The notes: generated by a model from the sequence alone, not told the origin. A stretch of 36,457 bases of DNA from Flavobacteriales bacterium UBA7325 (GCA_002471375.1 DKPV01000087.1:26627-63083); one strand, 5' to 3'. Counted from the stretch's first letter, positions 16,204-25,683 are shown. Numbers and translations: made by a program.

Positions 16204-16539
16204 ATGAAAATACTTTCGTTATTTTCTTTCGTTTTAATTCTAGCAAGTTGTGCGACTACGCGTATTACAGATAATGAAATAGACAAAGTTGTTGAAGTCT
16301 CTTGTGGTACGTGTCAATTTGGAATGATCGGTGAGTCTTGCCAGTTGGCTATCCGTGTTGATGGTAAAGAGTACTTCGTGGAAGGTAGTACGTTGCAAGA
16401 TCACGGAGATGAACATGATGCAGAAGGAGGTATGTGTAATGCAGTCCGTTATGCACATGTCAAAGGGACTAAAAAATATGGAGTTTATATGGTAAGCTCG
16501 TTTGAGCTATTACCAATGGATTCAATTCCTCAATTGTAG
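16204..16539 (+). CDS. DUF6370-type lipoprotein
   Basis: A 111-residue lipoprotein: the N-terminus ends in ILASC, a good signal peptidase II lipobox with Cys16. The mature part has VVEVSCGTCQFGMIG, CQLAIRVDGKEYFVEG and DDHGD-like DHGDEHDAEGGMCNAVR, which I recognise as the DUF6370 pattern. Four Cys remain in the mature chain (SCGTC, SC, MC), plus His and Asp residues that could bind a metal (inference). It follows bshA by 6 bp, so it belongs to the operon. The last codon precedes a strong terminator at 16552-16592. Confidence 0.82.
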   Translation: MKILSLFSFVLILASCATTRITDNEIDKVVEVSCGTCQFGMIGESCQLAIRVDGKEYFVEGSTLQDHGDEHDAEGGMCNAVRYAHVKGTKKYGVYMVSSFELLPMDSIPQL

Positions 16540-16551
16540 TCCAGAGATTTA

Positions 16552-16592
16552 GAAAAAAAAATCCCATTGTGAAAACACAATGGGATTTTTTA
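16552..16592. terminator. Bidirectional rho-independent terminator between the DUF6370 and thiolase genes
   Basis: A perfect 11-bp stem (16561-16571 with 16576-16586, arm ATCCCATTGTG) has an AAAA loop. It is flanked by an A-run on the left and a T-run on the right, so it works for both convergent transcripts. The thiolase stop codon lies 14 bp away. Confidence 0.9.
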
Positions 16593-16605
16593 GTACGAGT
16601 TTGTT

Positions 16606-17784
16606 TTAGATATTCTCTATGATCATTGCTGATGCACCGCCGCCACCGTTGCAAATCCCGGCACCACCGAACTTACCACCATTCTGCTTAAGAACGTTGA
16701 TAAGTGTTACAATGATTCTAGATCCTGAACTGCCAAGTGGGTGTCCAAGAGCAACCGCACCTCCATTAACATCAACTTTTGCAGGATCTAATTCTAATTT
16801 TTGCGTATTCACAATTCCAACTACAGAGAAGGCTTCATTCAATTCCCAGTAATCAATATCAGAGATTGATTTACCTGCTTTTTTAAGTGCCACAGGAATT
16901 GCTTTGGATGGAGCCGTTGTAAACCATTCTGGTTCGTGCGAAGCATCACCATATCCAATAATCTTGGCGATTGCTGTTAGTCCTAGCTCATCCAGCTTTT
17001 CTTTACTCATTAACAATAGAGCAGAAGCTCCATCATTTAATGTAGAAGCATTGGCAGCTGTAACTGTTCCTTCCGCCGTAAATACTGCACGTAATTGAGG
17101 TATTTTCTCCATTCTAACGTTCGTAAATTCCTCATCTTTATCTATGATGATAGCGTCACCTCTTCTTTGAGGAACTTCTACAGGAATGATTTCATTATCA
17201 AACTTACCAGCGCTCCAAGCAGCTGTTGCCCTTTTGTATGATTCGATCGCGAAATTATCTTGATCTTCACGAGAAATACCATATTCAGTAGCGCACTGAT
17301 CAGCGCAAACTCCCATATGTACTTTATTGTACACATCAGTTAAGCCATCCTTAACCATACCGTCAACCATCTTAGTGTCTCCCAATTTGGTAGCTTTACG
17401 CGCATTGTAATAATGAGGTACATTACTCATGTTCTCCATACCACCTGCAATGACAACATCGTTGTCGCCAGCGAGGATTGATTGAGCGGCCAGGCTAATT
17501 GATTTCATGCCAGAAGCACATACCTTATTAACAGTAGTACATGGGACGTTCTCATTGATTCCAGCAAATATCGCCGCTTGTCTAGCAGGTGCTTGACCTA
17601 ATCCGGCTTGCAAAACATTACCCATGAATACTTCTTGAACTTCATCAGCTGAAACCCCAGCTTTATCTAATGCGCCTTTAATTGCTGTGGCTCCGAGCTT
17701 AGTAGCCGTAACGGATGCCAATCCTCCACCAAAACTACCCATTGGTGTTCTAACTGCTGATACTATATATACTTCTTTACTCAT
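16606..17784 (-). CDS. Acetyl-CoA C-acetyltransferase (thiolase)
   Basis: A 392-residue thiolase with the catalytic triad at the positions of well-studied biosynthetic thiolases: Cys89 (NKVCASGMK), His348 (GGAVALGHPLGSSGSR) and Cys378 (GICNGGGGAS). NEAFSV is also present. It condenses two acetyl-CoA to acetoacetyl-CoA or runs in reverse in fatty acid and ketone body catabolism. The length (392) suits the single-domain degradative or biosynthetic tetrameric class rather than FadA. It stands alone between a terminator and a divergent DUF3078 gene, with a TAnnTTTG element about 25 bases before its ATG. Confidence 0.93.
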   Translation of the reverse strand: MSKEVYIVSAVRTPMGSFGGGLASVTATKLGATAIKGALDKAGVSADEVQEVFMGNVLQAGLGQAPARQAAIFAGINENVPCTTVNKVCASGMKSISLAAQSILAGDNDVVIAGGMENMSNVPHYYNARKATKLGDTKMVDGMVKDGLTDVYNKVHMGVCADQCATEYGISREDQDNFAIESYKRATAAWSAGKFDNEIIPVEVPQRRGDAIIIDKDEEFTNVRMEKIPQLRAVFTAEGTVTAANASTLNDGASALLLMSKEKLDELGLTAIAKIIGYGDASHEPEWFTTAPSKAIPVALKKAGKSISDIDYWELNEAFSVVGIVNTQKLELDPAKVDVNGGAVALGHPLGSSGSRIIVTLINVLKQNGGKFGGAGICNGGGGASAMIIENI

Positions 17785-17808
17785 CTAATGTTGTTTTTTT
17801 TGAACGCA

Positions 17809-17816
17809 CAAAAATA
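17809..17816 (-). promoter_or_regulatory. Promoter -7 element for the thiolase gene
   Basis: On the minus strand this reads TATTTTTG, an exact TAnnTTTG match 25 bases ahead of the ATG at 17784. No TTTG is visible at the ideal -33 position. It lies in the shared upstream region with the divergent DUF3078 gene. Confidence 0.42.
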
Positions 17817-17939
17817 CGAATTAATTAGTGATTTCCATCTAGTCAGCTCAGCTGTAGGCTGGAATCGCCGCTTAACGGATTTTTTATGTTATTTGTCGAT
17901 ATTGACAAGCCATAATTTCAATAATACGCAGAAGACCAT

Positions 17940-17947
17940 TACTTTTG
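17940..17947 (+). promoter_or_regulatory. Promoter -7 element for the DUF3078 gene
   Basis: TACTTTTG matches TAnnTTTG exactly and lies about 52 bases ahead of the ATG at 17999. The spacing to a -33 box is uncertain; TTTC at about 21 bases upstream is the nearest candidate. Confidence 0.42.
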
Positions 17948-17998
17948 TCGTATCAAGAGGAGGTTGATCCTTTTAACTTAATATGTAAAACACAGGTA

Positions 17999-18937
17999 AT
18001 GAATAAAATAACTAAAATGATGGTCGCTGTAGCGGCAATGCTAATTTTGACAGGATCAGTCAATGCACAAGATAGCGACACAAGCTGGAGACTGAAAGCT
18101 CTATATGGTTTAAACGGTACACAAAGTTCATTTGTGAACTGGAATGCAGGGGGACGAAATAACATCTCAATTTTGGGTTATATCATTGCATCAGCAAATT
18201 ACAAGAAAAACAATTTGAAATGGGATAATGATCTAGGGCTTGCTCTAGGTGGTATTCAGTATCTTAATCAAGATCAACCAGAAGATATCCAAAAAACAGA
18301 TGATAGAATTGAATTAGCATCGAATTTTGGATATAAAATTAAGGAGCATTATTATGTATCTCTTTTGAGTTCATTCAGAACTCAATTCATGGATGGGTTT
18401 ACAGATATTACTCAACCAAGAACTTCTAAATTTATGGCTCCTGGTTATTTAAGCTTTGCCTTGGGTATTGATTATAGCCCAAATGACAATTTCAATATGT
18501 TCTTGTCACCGGTTGCTTCCAAAATGACTTTCGTTCAGGATGAAGTACTAGCGAATAGTGGTTCTTTTGGAGTTGAACCAGCTGTTTATGATCAAACTAC
18601 TGGTGATGTAATAACTGCAGGTAAAATGTTTCGTGGAGAATTTGGAGCTTATTTTCGATTGAAATACGCAAAAGAAATCTTCACTAATATTGAAATGAAA
18701 ACTAAGTTGGAGCTTTTCTCTAACTACATGGATCGTCCTGAAAATATTGATGTCAATGCTGAGGCGCTTTTTACATTTAAAGTGAATAACTGGTTCTCCG
18801 CTTCTTTAAACTGGAACTTGATTTACGATCACGATATTCAGATTACGGATTCTGATGGAAACACTGGACCGCGTACACAGTTTAAGTCTGTTTTGGGACT
18901 GGGTGTTTCATATACAATGAAGAACTTCGAGAAATAG
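17999..18937 (+). CDS. DUF3078 outer-membrane-associated protein
   Basis: With ATG 17999 the protein has 312 residues and a classic signal peptide, MNKITKMMVAVAAMLILTG, with cleavage near NAQDS. A TTG at 17945 would add 18 residues of non-signal sequence and lies within the promoter element, so I reject it. The mature part opens with the DUF3078 pattern: TQSSFVNWNAGGRNNISILG, then ANYKKNNLKWDNDLGLALG. The remainder has the alternating strands of an outer-membrane beta barrel and ends in FKSVLGLGVSYTMKNF. The family is common in Bacteroidota and its function is unknown. The VWA membrane protein gene starts 90 bp downstream. Confidence 0.86.
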   Translation: MNKITKMMVAVAAMLILTGSVNAQDSDTSWRLKALYGLNGTQSSFVNWNAGGRNNISILGYIIASANYKKNNLKWDNDLGLALGGIQYLNQDQPEDIQKTDDRIELASNFGYKIKEHYYVSLLSSFRTQFMDGFTDITQPRTSKFMAPGYLSFALGIDYSPNDNFNMFLSPVASKMTFVQDEVLANSGSFGVEPAVYDQTTGDVITAGKMFRGEFGAYFRLKYAKEIFTNIEMKTKLELFSNYMDRPENIDVNAEALFTFKVNNWFSASLNWNLIYDHDIQITDSDGNTGPRTQFKSVLGLGVSYTMKNFEK

Positions 18938-19027
18938 TTCCCAATTTATTCTAATACTAGAACTTTTCGAGTTACTGAGATCAAATTCATAGTAGTGTTG
19001 TCTACTAGTTTATTATTTTCGTAACTC

Positions 19028-21106
19028 GTGAAGTTTTTTTCTGATATATCTATTTGGTGGCTGATTCCATGGGGAATATTAGCAATTGTAATAGCCATTT
19101 GGTATTATCGTGGTCAGAAGACGCTTAGTGATCTTAGCTCATGGATAAAAACCTCGTTAATCTCATTGAGGGCAGTCAGTTTATTTCTAATTGGGGTTCT
19201 TCTCTTAGGTTTACTAATAGAATCCATTGAATATAAAGCTGAGAAACCAGTTTTCATAACACTTGTCGATGATTCAGCTTCTATGTTGAATTACAAAGAT
19301 AGCTCTGAGGTTGCTCGTCGTATTGATGAATTCAGAACTAAGCTTGAAACCCAGTATTCTGAAAAGTTTGATGTTATTCACTATTCAGTGGGTGATGGTG
19401 TTGAATCCGTAGATCCTAAGTTTCGAGATCAATTATCCAACTTGGATGAAGGTTTTGAGCAACTTTACACGCAATATTACAATCAAAATGTAGGTGGAAT
19501 ATGCTTTATTTCTGATGGGAATTTCAATAAAGGAAGCGATCCTAATTACTCAGCAGCGAAAATTGCTCTTACTCCAATATTCACGGTCGGAGTGGGTGAT
19601 ACCATTAAAAAAAGAGATCAGGCTATTAGGACTGTCGCAGCAAACGATATTGCCTTCTATAAAAATAAATTCCCTGTAGAGATTGATATTCAGGCGACAA
19701 GAGCCGGTAAGATCTCAAGTAATGTATCGATATTCAAAGCAGGGAAAAAGATTGCTTCAGAGGTTGTTAAATATGAAGATGGAAAGCTAGATTTCGCACA
19801 TGTATCTATTATGCTGGATGCTAGTGAAATTGGTTTTGTTGAATATACAGTCGAAGTCGAAGCCATTGACAATGAGTCGTCTTATGAGAATAATAAATGG
19901 ACTTTTTATGTCGAAGTAATTGATTCTCGCTCTAAGATATTAATGCTGTCGCATGCGCCTCATCCTGATGTCACAGCTTTGAAATCCGTGATAGAGAAAG
20001 ATGAAAATGTTGAAGTTAAATCAATGCTTGCATCAGAATGGTCTGGAGATCTTAGCGAATATGCATTATTGATATGGCATGAACCTGGTGTGATTACTAA
20101 TACGGTTTTAGCGGAAAAGGTTAAGTCCTCTTCAATTCCTGTCTTATACCTGATTGGAAATCGATCAATCCCATCTAATATTCGAAATTTAGGAATCGGA
20201 GTATCTCTACCTGTCTCAAGGGGGACAAGATCTGATGAAGTGCAAGTGAGTTTGAAAGGTGGTTTTCAGCTTTTTGAGGTCTCCGAAGATGTACAAAAAG
20301 CATTGAATTACTGGCCGCCAGTGAATGTTCCTTTTGGAACAATTTCCACTCAGAAAGGGTCGGTTCTTCTAAGTCAGCGAATTGGTCAAGTAGTAAAAAC
20401 GGATCCGGTTCTTGCTTTTACCACAGATTCAAGAAAGCAAGGGATCTTCATTGGTGAAGGGCTTTGGAAGTGGAGGCTAGCTGAATATGCTCGAACTAAA
20501 GGGAATAAAGGGTTTAATGAATTGATTCAGAAATCAGTACAGTATTTAGTTGTTCGTAAAAACACGGATGCTTTGAGGGTTAATATGCCCAGAAGGTTTA
20601 ATGTGAATGACGATGTTATGATTAATGCAGAATTTTACAATTCTTCACTTGAGCGAATTACTGAGCCGTCAATTTCCTTCGTTCTCACCGATGAAAAGGG
20701 AGATAAGGTTAACTATGAGTTTGCAAAGGGAACTATTGATTACAAATTGTCGTTAGGCAAGCTTAAGTCAGGGAAATATGATTGGGTTGCTCGAACTTCA
20801 TTTGATGGAAAGAAATATGAGAAGACCGGTGTGTTTGTTGTTACAGATATATCGCTCGAGAACTTAGAGTCTAGTGCGAATCACAATTTACTTAACCAGA
20901 TGGCGGATAAAGCTAACGGTGGGTTCTATCGCTTAGATCAAACGGAGAAGCTTTTAAAAGATATTGGTGAGCGGAATGATATTGTTAAAATCACCTCAGA
21001 GAAATCCAGTTTTGTAGAGTTAATAGATTACAAATGGATATTCTTTTTGCTAATTATCTTGCTAGGTATTGAGTGGTTTGTAAGAAGACGTGCCGGATCA
21101 TATTAA
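19028..21106 (+). CDS. VWA-like membrane protein with BatA-type layout
   Basis: A 692-residue protein starting at GTG. Two N-terminal transmembrane helices (about 8-27 and 45-65) are followed by a von Willebrand A-type segment with the MIDAS motif DDSAS (81-85), which should bind a divalent metal. An Ig-like region follows near 205-290, then a segment resembling a class I glutamine amidotransferase fold (KILMLSHAPHPDVTALKSV) that lacks a catalytic Cys. A second beta-rich region follows, and one C-terminal helix (about 668-686) precedes a basic tail. This arrangement is frequent in Bacteroidota. The role is not known; periplasmic protein interaction is inferred. It may be co-transcribed with the 54-aa gene downstream. 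Confidence 0.78.
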   Translation: MKFFSDISIWWLIPWGILAIVIAIWYYRGQKTLSDLSSWIKTSLISLRAVSLFLIGVLLLGLLIESIEYKAEKPVFITLVDDSASMLNYKDSSEVARRIDEFRTKLETQYSEKFDVIHYSVGDGVESVDPKFRDQLSNLDEGFEQLYTQYYNQNVGGICFISDGNFNKGSDPNYSAAKIALTPIFTVGVGDTIKKRDQAIRTVAANDIAFYKNKFPVEIDIQATRAGKISSNVSIFKAGKKIASEVVKYEDGKLDFAHVSIMLDASEIGFVEYTVEVEAIDNESSYENNKWTFYVEVIDSRSKILMLSHAPHPDVTALKSVIEKDENVEVKSMLASEWSGDLSEYALLIWHEPGVITNTVLAEKVKSSSIPVLYLIGNRSIPSNIRNLGIGVSLPVSRGTRSDEVQVSLKGGFQLFEVSEDVQKALNYWPPVNVPFGTISTQKGSVLLSQRIGQVVKTDPVLAFTTDSRKQGIFIGEGLWKWRLAEYARTKGNKGFNELIQKSVQYLVVRKNTDALRVNMPRRFNVNDDVMINAEFYNSSLERITEPSISFVLTDEKGDKVNYEFAKGTIDYKLSLGKLKSGKYDWVARTSFDGKKYEKTGVFVVTDISLENLESSANHNLLNQMADKANGGFYRLDQTEKLLKDIGERNDIVKITSEKSSFVELIDYKWIFFLLIILLGIEWFVRRRAGSY

Positions 21107-21183
21107 CATTTCTTTTATTTTCTTGATTCGTAGTAAAATAATTCAGAAAATACTGCGTTCTAAACACAGACCAAATCAAATAA

Positions 21184-21348
21184 ATGATGCCTATGTTAAA
21201 AAAATACCCTGAATATATTGCTCCTAACGAAGAGTTGAAAATCGAACCAAGTATGACTAGCATTAATGCGATACTGAATTACAGTAAGTCATTAGAAGTT
21301 AAGAATACTAAAAATAGTAAGACTAGAATCTTAATTCATTTGAACTAA
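21184..21348 (+). CDS. Small 54-residue protein of unknown function
   Basis: ATG 21184 opens 54 codons ending in TAA. The protein starts MMPMLKKYPEYIAPNEELKI and continues with EPSMTSINAILNYSKSLEV, then a Lys/Asn-rich stretch and the end RILIHLN. It has a predicted amphipathic helix in the middle and no signal peptide or membrane segment. The pattern, a PS..TI..IL..SKSL motif followed by a basic linker and an L-I-x-x-L-N end, resembles small proteins I have seen in Flavobacteria (memory, not checked). Alternative ATGs at 21187 and 21193 are possible. A perfect terminator follows 21 bp after the stop, which supports real expression. Confidence 0.68.
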   Translation: MMPMLKKYPEYIAPNEELKIEPSMTSINAILNYSKSLEVKNTKNSKTRILIHLN

Positions 21349-21369
21349 GATCAGAACAGTAAATTAAAA

Positions 21370-21397
21370 AGCCCTGACATTTTACAATGTCAGGGCT
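21370..21397. terminator. Rho-independent terminator after the 54-aa gene
   Basis: A perfect 12-bp stem with arm AGCCCTGACATT and a TTAC loop. An A-rich stretch precedes it and a T-rich stretch (AATCTTTTAT) follows. It can serve the plus-strand 54-aa gene and, in the other direction, the convergent M13 peptidase gene that ends 56 bp to the right. Confidence 0.86.
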
Positions 21398-21453
21398 AAT
21401 CTTTTATAACAACTTCTAATGATTACACTAGATGATAGCTAGAAGGGGGCTTG

Positions 21454-23520
21454 CTACCAAATATTCGAGATTTTATCCGCAGAATTTCTCATTGGATCTG
21501 ATTCCTCCACATTAAATTCTTTAAAGAAGTAAGGGCAATTCATTAAGGGGCCATTGACACGATACATTCCAGGTGAATGCGGATCATTCGCGATGCGATT
21601 CTTTAACTCCTCATCCGTATAATTGATTTTCCAAAGCTGCGCATGTGCTATGAAGAATCGTTGTCCTGGAGTGAATCCTTTTTTAGAGATTCCAGCTTTA
21701 TATTCTGGAGTCATTGTGTATGCTTGATAGGCAAGTGTTAAACCTCCTAAATCGGCAATGTTTTCTCCCATAGTTAAACTAGAGTTAACACAATGACCTT
21801 CAATAGGGCAGAAGCCGTCGAAAGTAGAACCAAGCTTAGCAGTTCGTTCTTCAAATAGTTTACGATCAGATTCTGTCCACCAGTTTTTAAATGAACCATC
21901 GGCCGCGAACTTTGATCCCATGTCATCAAAACCATGTGTGAATTCATGCCCGATCACCATACCGATTCTTCCGTAGTTTACCGCGTCTTCATACGTATCG
22001 CTGAAAAAGGGTGCTTGCATTATCCCTGCAGGAAAGGCAATTTCGTTAAGAAGTGGATGATAGTATGCATTCACCATATGAGCAGGCATTCCCCATTCAT
22101 CTTTGTCAACTGGTTTAGTGAGTTTTCCCATATTCTTTTGGTGCGAGAATAGAGCAGTAGCACGAATATTCTGAATGTATCCATCTCGTGAAAATGTTAG
22201 TGAGCTAAAATCTTCCCACTTAGAAGGGTATCCTAGTTTTCTACCAATCGAATTCAATTTTTTTAAGGCTTCACCTTTAGTAGTTTCAGACATCCAATCT
22301 AAGTTCTTAATTCTCATTCGGAATGCCTTAAGCAGGTTGTCAACCATTGTATTTACTCTCTTTTGTGCTGCTTCAGAATAGTGCTCTTCAACAAATGCTT
22401 TTCCAAGTAATTCACTGAATTCAGTTCTAGTAATTTCATCAATTGCTCGCTCATTAATTGGCTTCATTTCTTTCTTGCCACGTAGAACGGTACCGTAGAA
22501 TTTAAAATTTTCGTTTACATAAGTCGTGTTCAAATGTCCGGCGAAGTGATCAATGACCTTCCATTTAAAGTAGTTCTTCCAAGTATCCAATGGAGTAGTT
22601 TCAACGAGATCAACAACCTTAGTCCAAAATACTGGCTGACCAACGATTAGTGAATCAGAGGATTGGCTACCTAATACTGATAGATATTCCTCGAAATCAA
22701 AGTTGTTTGATTGAGTGATTATATCCTGAGTAGCCATCTTATTATAGGTGTTTTCAGGAATTCTTAGTTCTGCAGGAGCCATAGAAGCTTTTGCAAGCTC
22801 TGTCTCAAGATCAACTATACTCTTAGCAAATGCGGCACTTTCCTCATCGCTGATATCAAATGTCATAGAGGCCATGTTGGCTATATGCTCTCCGTATTTC
22901 ATTAGTATCTCTTGCTTGTCTTCCTTGAGGTAGTAATCACGATTTGGAAGGCCGAGACCACCTTGTCCAAGGTATGAGATGTGATTGTCAATATCCTTCA
23001 AGTCCTGACCAACACCAAATCCAAAGAGCGTCCCAATTCCAATTGAATGATGTTTTGCAATCATTGAAGGTAGGTCCTTCTTTGAATTAACATAATCAAT
23101 TGTAGCAAGATCACCTTTGATTGGAGCTAATCCGAGCTCATCTCTCTTGTTCATGTCGATGAATGAACCGTAATAATAACCCAGAATATGATTTTGCTCT
23201 CCGGGTGCTGCATCTTTGCTATTCGCTTGAACAAGAATCTTTGTCAGTTTAGCCTTGTTGGCTTGGTCAAGTTCATTGAAGCTACCCCAGCGAGATTCCG
23301 ATGGTGGTACTGGGTTTTCTTTAATCCAAGTCCCATTTGTAAATTCGAAGAAATCATCCTGTGGGCGAACCTCCTGGTTCATGTAGTCAATATCTATCGT
23401 TTGACCGGTAACCGCTTCGATTGTTTCGTCAACAATTTCTTCAGCAACTTCCGACGCTGTGCCACAAGCATAAAGGGCTATCGCTGCAGCTGGGATTGAG
23501 AATATTTTTATTGTATTCAT
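21454..23520 (-). CDS. M13 family (neprilysin-like, PepO-type) metallopeptidase lipoprotein
   Basis: A 688-residue M13 peptidase. The N-terminus has a lipobox ending ALYAC (Cys19), so it is probably a lipoprotein of the inner or outer membrane. The zinc site is intact: HEFTH (His525, Glu526, His529) and ENIAD with Glu586 as the third ligand; the NAYYHP substrate-binding element is at 485-490. M13 enzymes are endopeptidases acting on oligopeptides. The protein ends PMRNSADKISNIW, as in full-length family members. It lies 26 bp after the ElaA-like gene and is probably read with it. Confidence 0.94.
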   Translation of the reverse strand: MNTIKIFSIPAAAIALYACGTASEVAEEIVDETIEAVTGQTIDIDYMNQEVRPQDDFFEFTNGTWIKENPVPPSESRWGSFNELDQANKAKLTKILVQANSKDAAPGEQNHILGYYYGSFIDMNKRDELGLAPIKGDLATIDYVNSKKDLPSMIAKHHSIGIGTLFGFGVGQDLKDIDNHISYLGQGGLGLPNRDYYLKEDKQEILMKYGEHIANMASMTFDISDEESAAFAKSIVDLETELAKASMAPAELRIPENTYNKMATQDIITQSNNFDFEEYLSVLGSQSSDSLIVGQPVFWTKVVDLVETTPLDTWKNYFKWKVIDHFAGHLNTTYVNENFKFYGTVLRGKKEMKPINERAIDEITRTEFSELLGKAFVEEHYSEAAQKRVNTMVDNLLKAFRMRIKNLDWMSETTKGEALKKLNSIGRKLGYPSKWEDFSSLTFSRDGYIQNIRATALFSHQKNMGKLTKPVDKDEWGMPAHMVNAYYHPLLNEIAFPAGIMQAPFFSDTYEDAVNYGRIGMVIGHEFTHGFDDMGSKFAADGSFKNWWTESDRKLFEERTAKLGSTFDGFCPIEGHCVNSSLTMGENIADLGGLTLAYQAYTMTPEYKAGISKKGFTPGQRFFIAHAQLWKINYTDEELKNRIANDPHSPGMYRVNGPLMNCPYFFKEFNVEESDPMRNSADKISNIW

Positions 23521-23546
23521 ATGATTTTAAATTGTAAATTTTAATT

Positions 23547-24002
23547 CTACTTTGGGTTGAAAAGCATTTCGACATGTGGAATACCATCTTCTAAATATTC
23601 CTTACCCGTCGAGTTGAATTGATGTTTGTTGTAATAATTCTCAAGATGCTTTTGGGCAGAAATTCGAATTGGTGTCATACCAAATTCAAGCATTGAGAAA
23701 TCTACACAGCGATTCATTAGATCATGTCCTATGCCATTTCCTCGAATGTTTTCCTTAATCACAACACGGCCGATAGCAGTTTCATCGTAAACTAATCCTG
23801 GGGGACAAATTCTTGCCGTTGCAACTATATCGCCTTTTCCGTCACGACAAATTGAATGGTATGATTTTTTATCCTTACCATCGAGATCGAGGTAAGCACA
23901 GTTTTGCTCAACAACAAATGCTTCCAAGCGAATAGCGATTATATCGTGAAACTCGTTAAGTGTTAAATCTCGGTAATGTTTTACTTGCCAGTCTAAATGC
24001 AT
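23547..24002 (-). CDS. ElaA-like GNAT acetyltransferase
   Basis: A 151-residue GNAT domain. The N-terminal YRDLTLNEFHDIIAIRLEAFVVEQNCAY matches the ElaA subfamily, and the acetyl-CoA loop is seen in IGRVVIKENIRGNGIGHDLM (RGNGIGHDL). It should acetylate a small amine or protein N-terminus; the substrate is unknown. The ATG is 16 bp after the carboxylase gene stop and 26 bp before the M13 peptidase, so the three genes probably form one unit. Confidence 0.88.
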   Translation of the reverse strand: MHLDWQVKHYRDLTLNEFHDIIAIRLEAFVVEQNCAYLDLDGKDKKSYHSICRDGKGDIVATARICPPGLVYDETAIGRVVIKENIRGNGIGHDLMNRCVDFSMLEFGMTPIRISAQKHLENYYNKHQFNSTGKEYLEDGIPHVEMLFNPK

Positions 24003-24018
24003 AAGCTATGTATTCGAA

Positions 24019-25662
24019 TTAAGTTTGGATAACTCCCACGTTATATTGTTTTTCAGCTTTCTTATGATTAGCCATCTCAATTCCTAATGAAATGACTTTT
24101 CTAGTTTCTACAGGATCAATAATTGCATCAATCCAAAGTCTACTTGCAGCGTAGTATGGTGAAGTTTGATCGTCGTAGCGATTCTTAATTTTATCAAACA
24201 ATTCTTTTTCTCTTTCCGGAGATATTTCCTCACCTCTCTTTTTTAGAGAAGCAACCTCTATTTGAAGAAGTACTTTTGCAGCCGAGGCACCGCTCATTAC
24301 TGCAATCTCAGCAGTTGGCCACCCTACAATTAATCTTGGGTCGTAAGCCTTTCCGCACATAGCATAATTTCCTGCACCATAAGAGTTTCCCATTACGATG
24401 GTAAACTTCGGTACAACAGAATTCGCCATTGCGCTCACCAATTTAGCACCATCCTTGATAATTCCGCCGTGCTCACTTTTCGAACCAACCATGAAACCGG
24501 TAACGTCCTGTAGAAAAACAAGAGGTATGTTTTTTTGGTTACAGTTCATAATGAACCTAGATGCTTTATCCGCCGAGTCAGAGTATATAACTCCTCCGAA
24601 CTGCATTTCACCGCTAGCAGTTTTTACGATCTCACGTTGATTTGCAACGATTCCAACGCTCCAGCCATCAACTCTTGCGTATGCGCAAACGATTGATTTT
24701 CCATAATTTGCTTTGTATTCGGTAAACTTAGAGTCGTCAACAACGCATTTAATGATTTCCTTGACATTGTATGGCTTCGATCTCTCTGCAGGTAATATGC
24801 CGTAAATGTCTTTGGGCTCTCTTGCGGGAGGCAGTGATTCTTTGCGGTCAAAGCCTGCCGTTTCCGTGAAGCCAATCTTGTCCATTAAATCACGAATAGT
24901 ACTTAGGCAGTCTTCATCAGATTCAGTGGCGTAATCACATACCCCTGATATTTCAGTATGAGTTGTTGCTCCACCTAAAGTTTCGTTATCTATCGTTTCT
25001 CCTACAGCTGCTTTTACTAGGTATGAACCAGCAAGGAAAATTGTTCCAGTTTTGTTTACAATAAGTGACTCGTCAGACATGATTGGTAGATAAGCTCCAC
25101 CGGCTACACAGCTACCCATTACGGCTGCAATTTGTACAATTCCCATTGAACTCATTACAGCATTATTTCTGAAAATTCGTCCAAAATGTTCTTTATCCGG
25201 GAATATCTCATCTTGCATTGGAAGATAGACTCCAGCTGAATCTACGAGATAGATAATTGGCAACTTATTCTCCATAGCAATTTCTTGCGCTCTCAGATTT
25301 TTCTTTCCAGTAATAGGGAACCAAGCACCGGCTTTTACGGTAGCATCATTTGCTACTACAATACATTGTTTACCTTTTACATATCCAATCATTACAACTA
25401 CACCGCCAGCTGGACAACCGCCGTGCTCTTCATACATACCATATCCAGCGACAGCGCCAACTTCAAATCGATCCGTGTTTGGATCGAGCAGAAGATCAAT
25501 ACGTTCCCGTGCACTTAGTTTTCCTTTTGCATGTAACCGCTCAATACGTTTCTTTCCTCCGCCTTCATTGATTTTAGAGATCTCACGCTCAAGAGCTGAG
25601 ATCTTCAAACGCATTTCATCGTCGTTTTTATTGAATTCTAGTACTTTCTTTGATATAGCCAT
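24019..25662 (-). CDS. Acyl-CoA carboxylase carboxyltransferase (beta) subunit
   Basis: A 547-residue carboxyltransferase with two crotonase-like halves. The first begins with GKLSARERIDLLLDP, then the acyl-CoA region with GGCPAGGVVVMIG and GAWFPITGKKNLRAQEIAM. The second contains NIPLVFLQDVTGFMVG, GNSYGAGNYAM and GWPTAEIAVMSG. This is the pattern of methylcrotonyl-CoA or propionyl-CoA carboxylase beta subunits; the substrate cannot be fixed by eye. It needs a biotin carboxylase/BCCP partner, which is not in the window. A TAnnTTTG element lies about 21 bases before the ATG. Confidence 0.9.
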   Translation of the reverse strand: MAISKKVLEFNKNDDEMRLKISALEREISKINEGGGKKRIERLHAKGKLSARERIDLLLDPNTDRFEVGAVAGYGMYEEHGGCPAGGVVVMIGYVKGKQCIVVANDATVKAGAWFPITGKKNLRAQEIAMENKLPIIYLVDSAGVYLPMQDEIFPDKEHFGRIFRNNAVMSSMGIVQIAAVMGSCVAGGAYLPIMSDESLIVNKTGTIFLAGSYLVKAAVGETIDNETLGGATTHTEISGVCDYATESDEDCLSTIRDLMDKIGFTETAGFDRKESLPPAREPKDIYGILPAERSKPYNVKEIIKCVVDDSKFTEYKANYGKSIVCAYARVDGWSVGIVANQREIVKTASGEMQFGGVIYSDSADKASRFIMNCNQKNIPLVFLQDVTGFMVGSKSEHGGIIKDGAKLVSAMANSVVPKFTIVMGNSYGAGNYAMCGKAYDPRLIVGWPTAEIAVMSGASAAKVLLQIEVASLKKRGEEISPEREKELFDKIKNRYDDQTSPYYAASRLWIDAIIDPVETRKVISLGIEMANHKKAEKQYNVGVIQT

Positions 25663-25683
25663 TATTCTGTCTCAATTGTCGCT

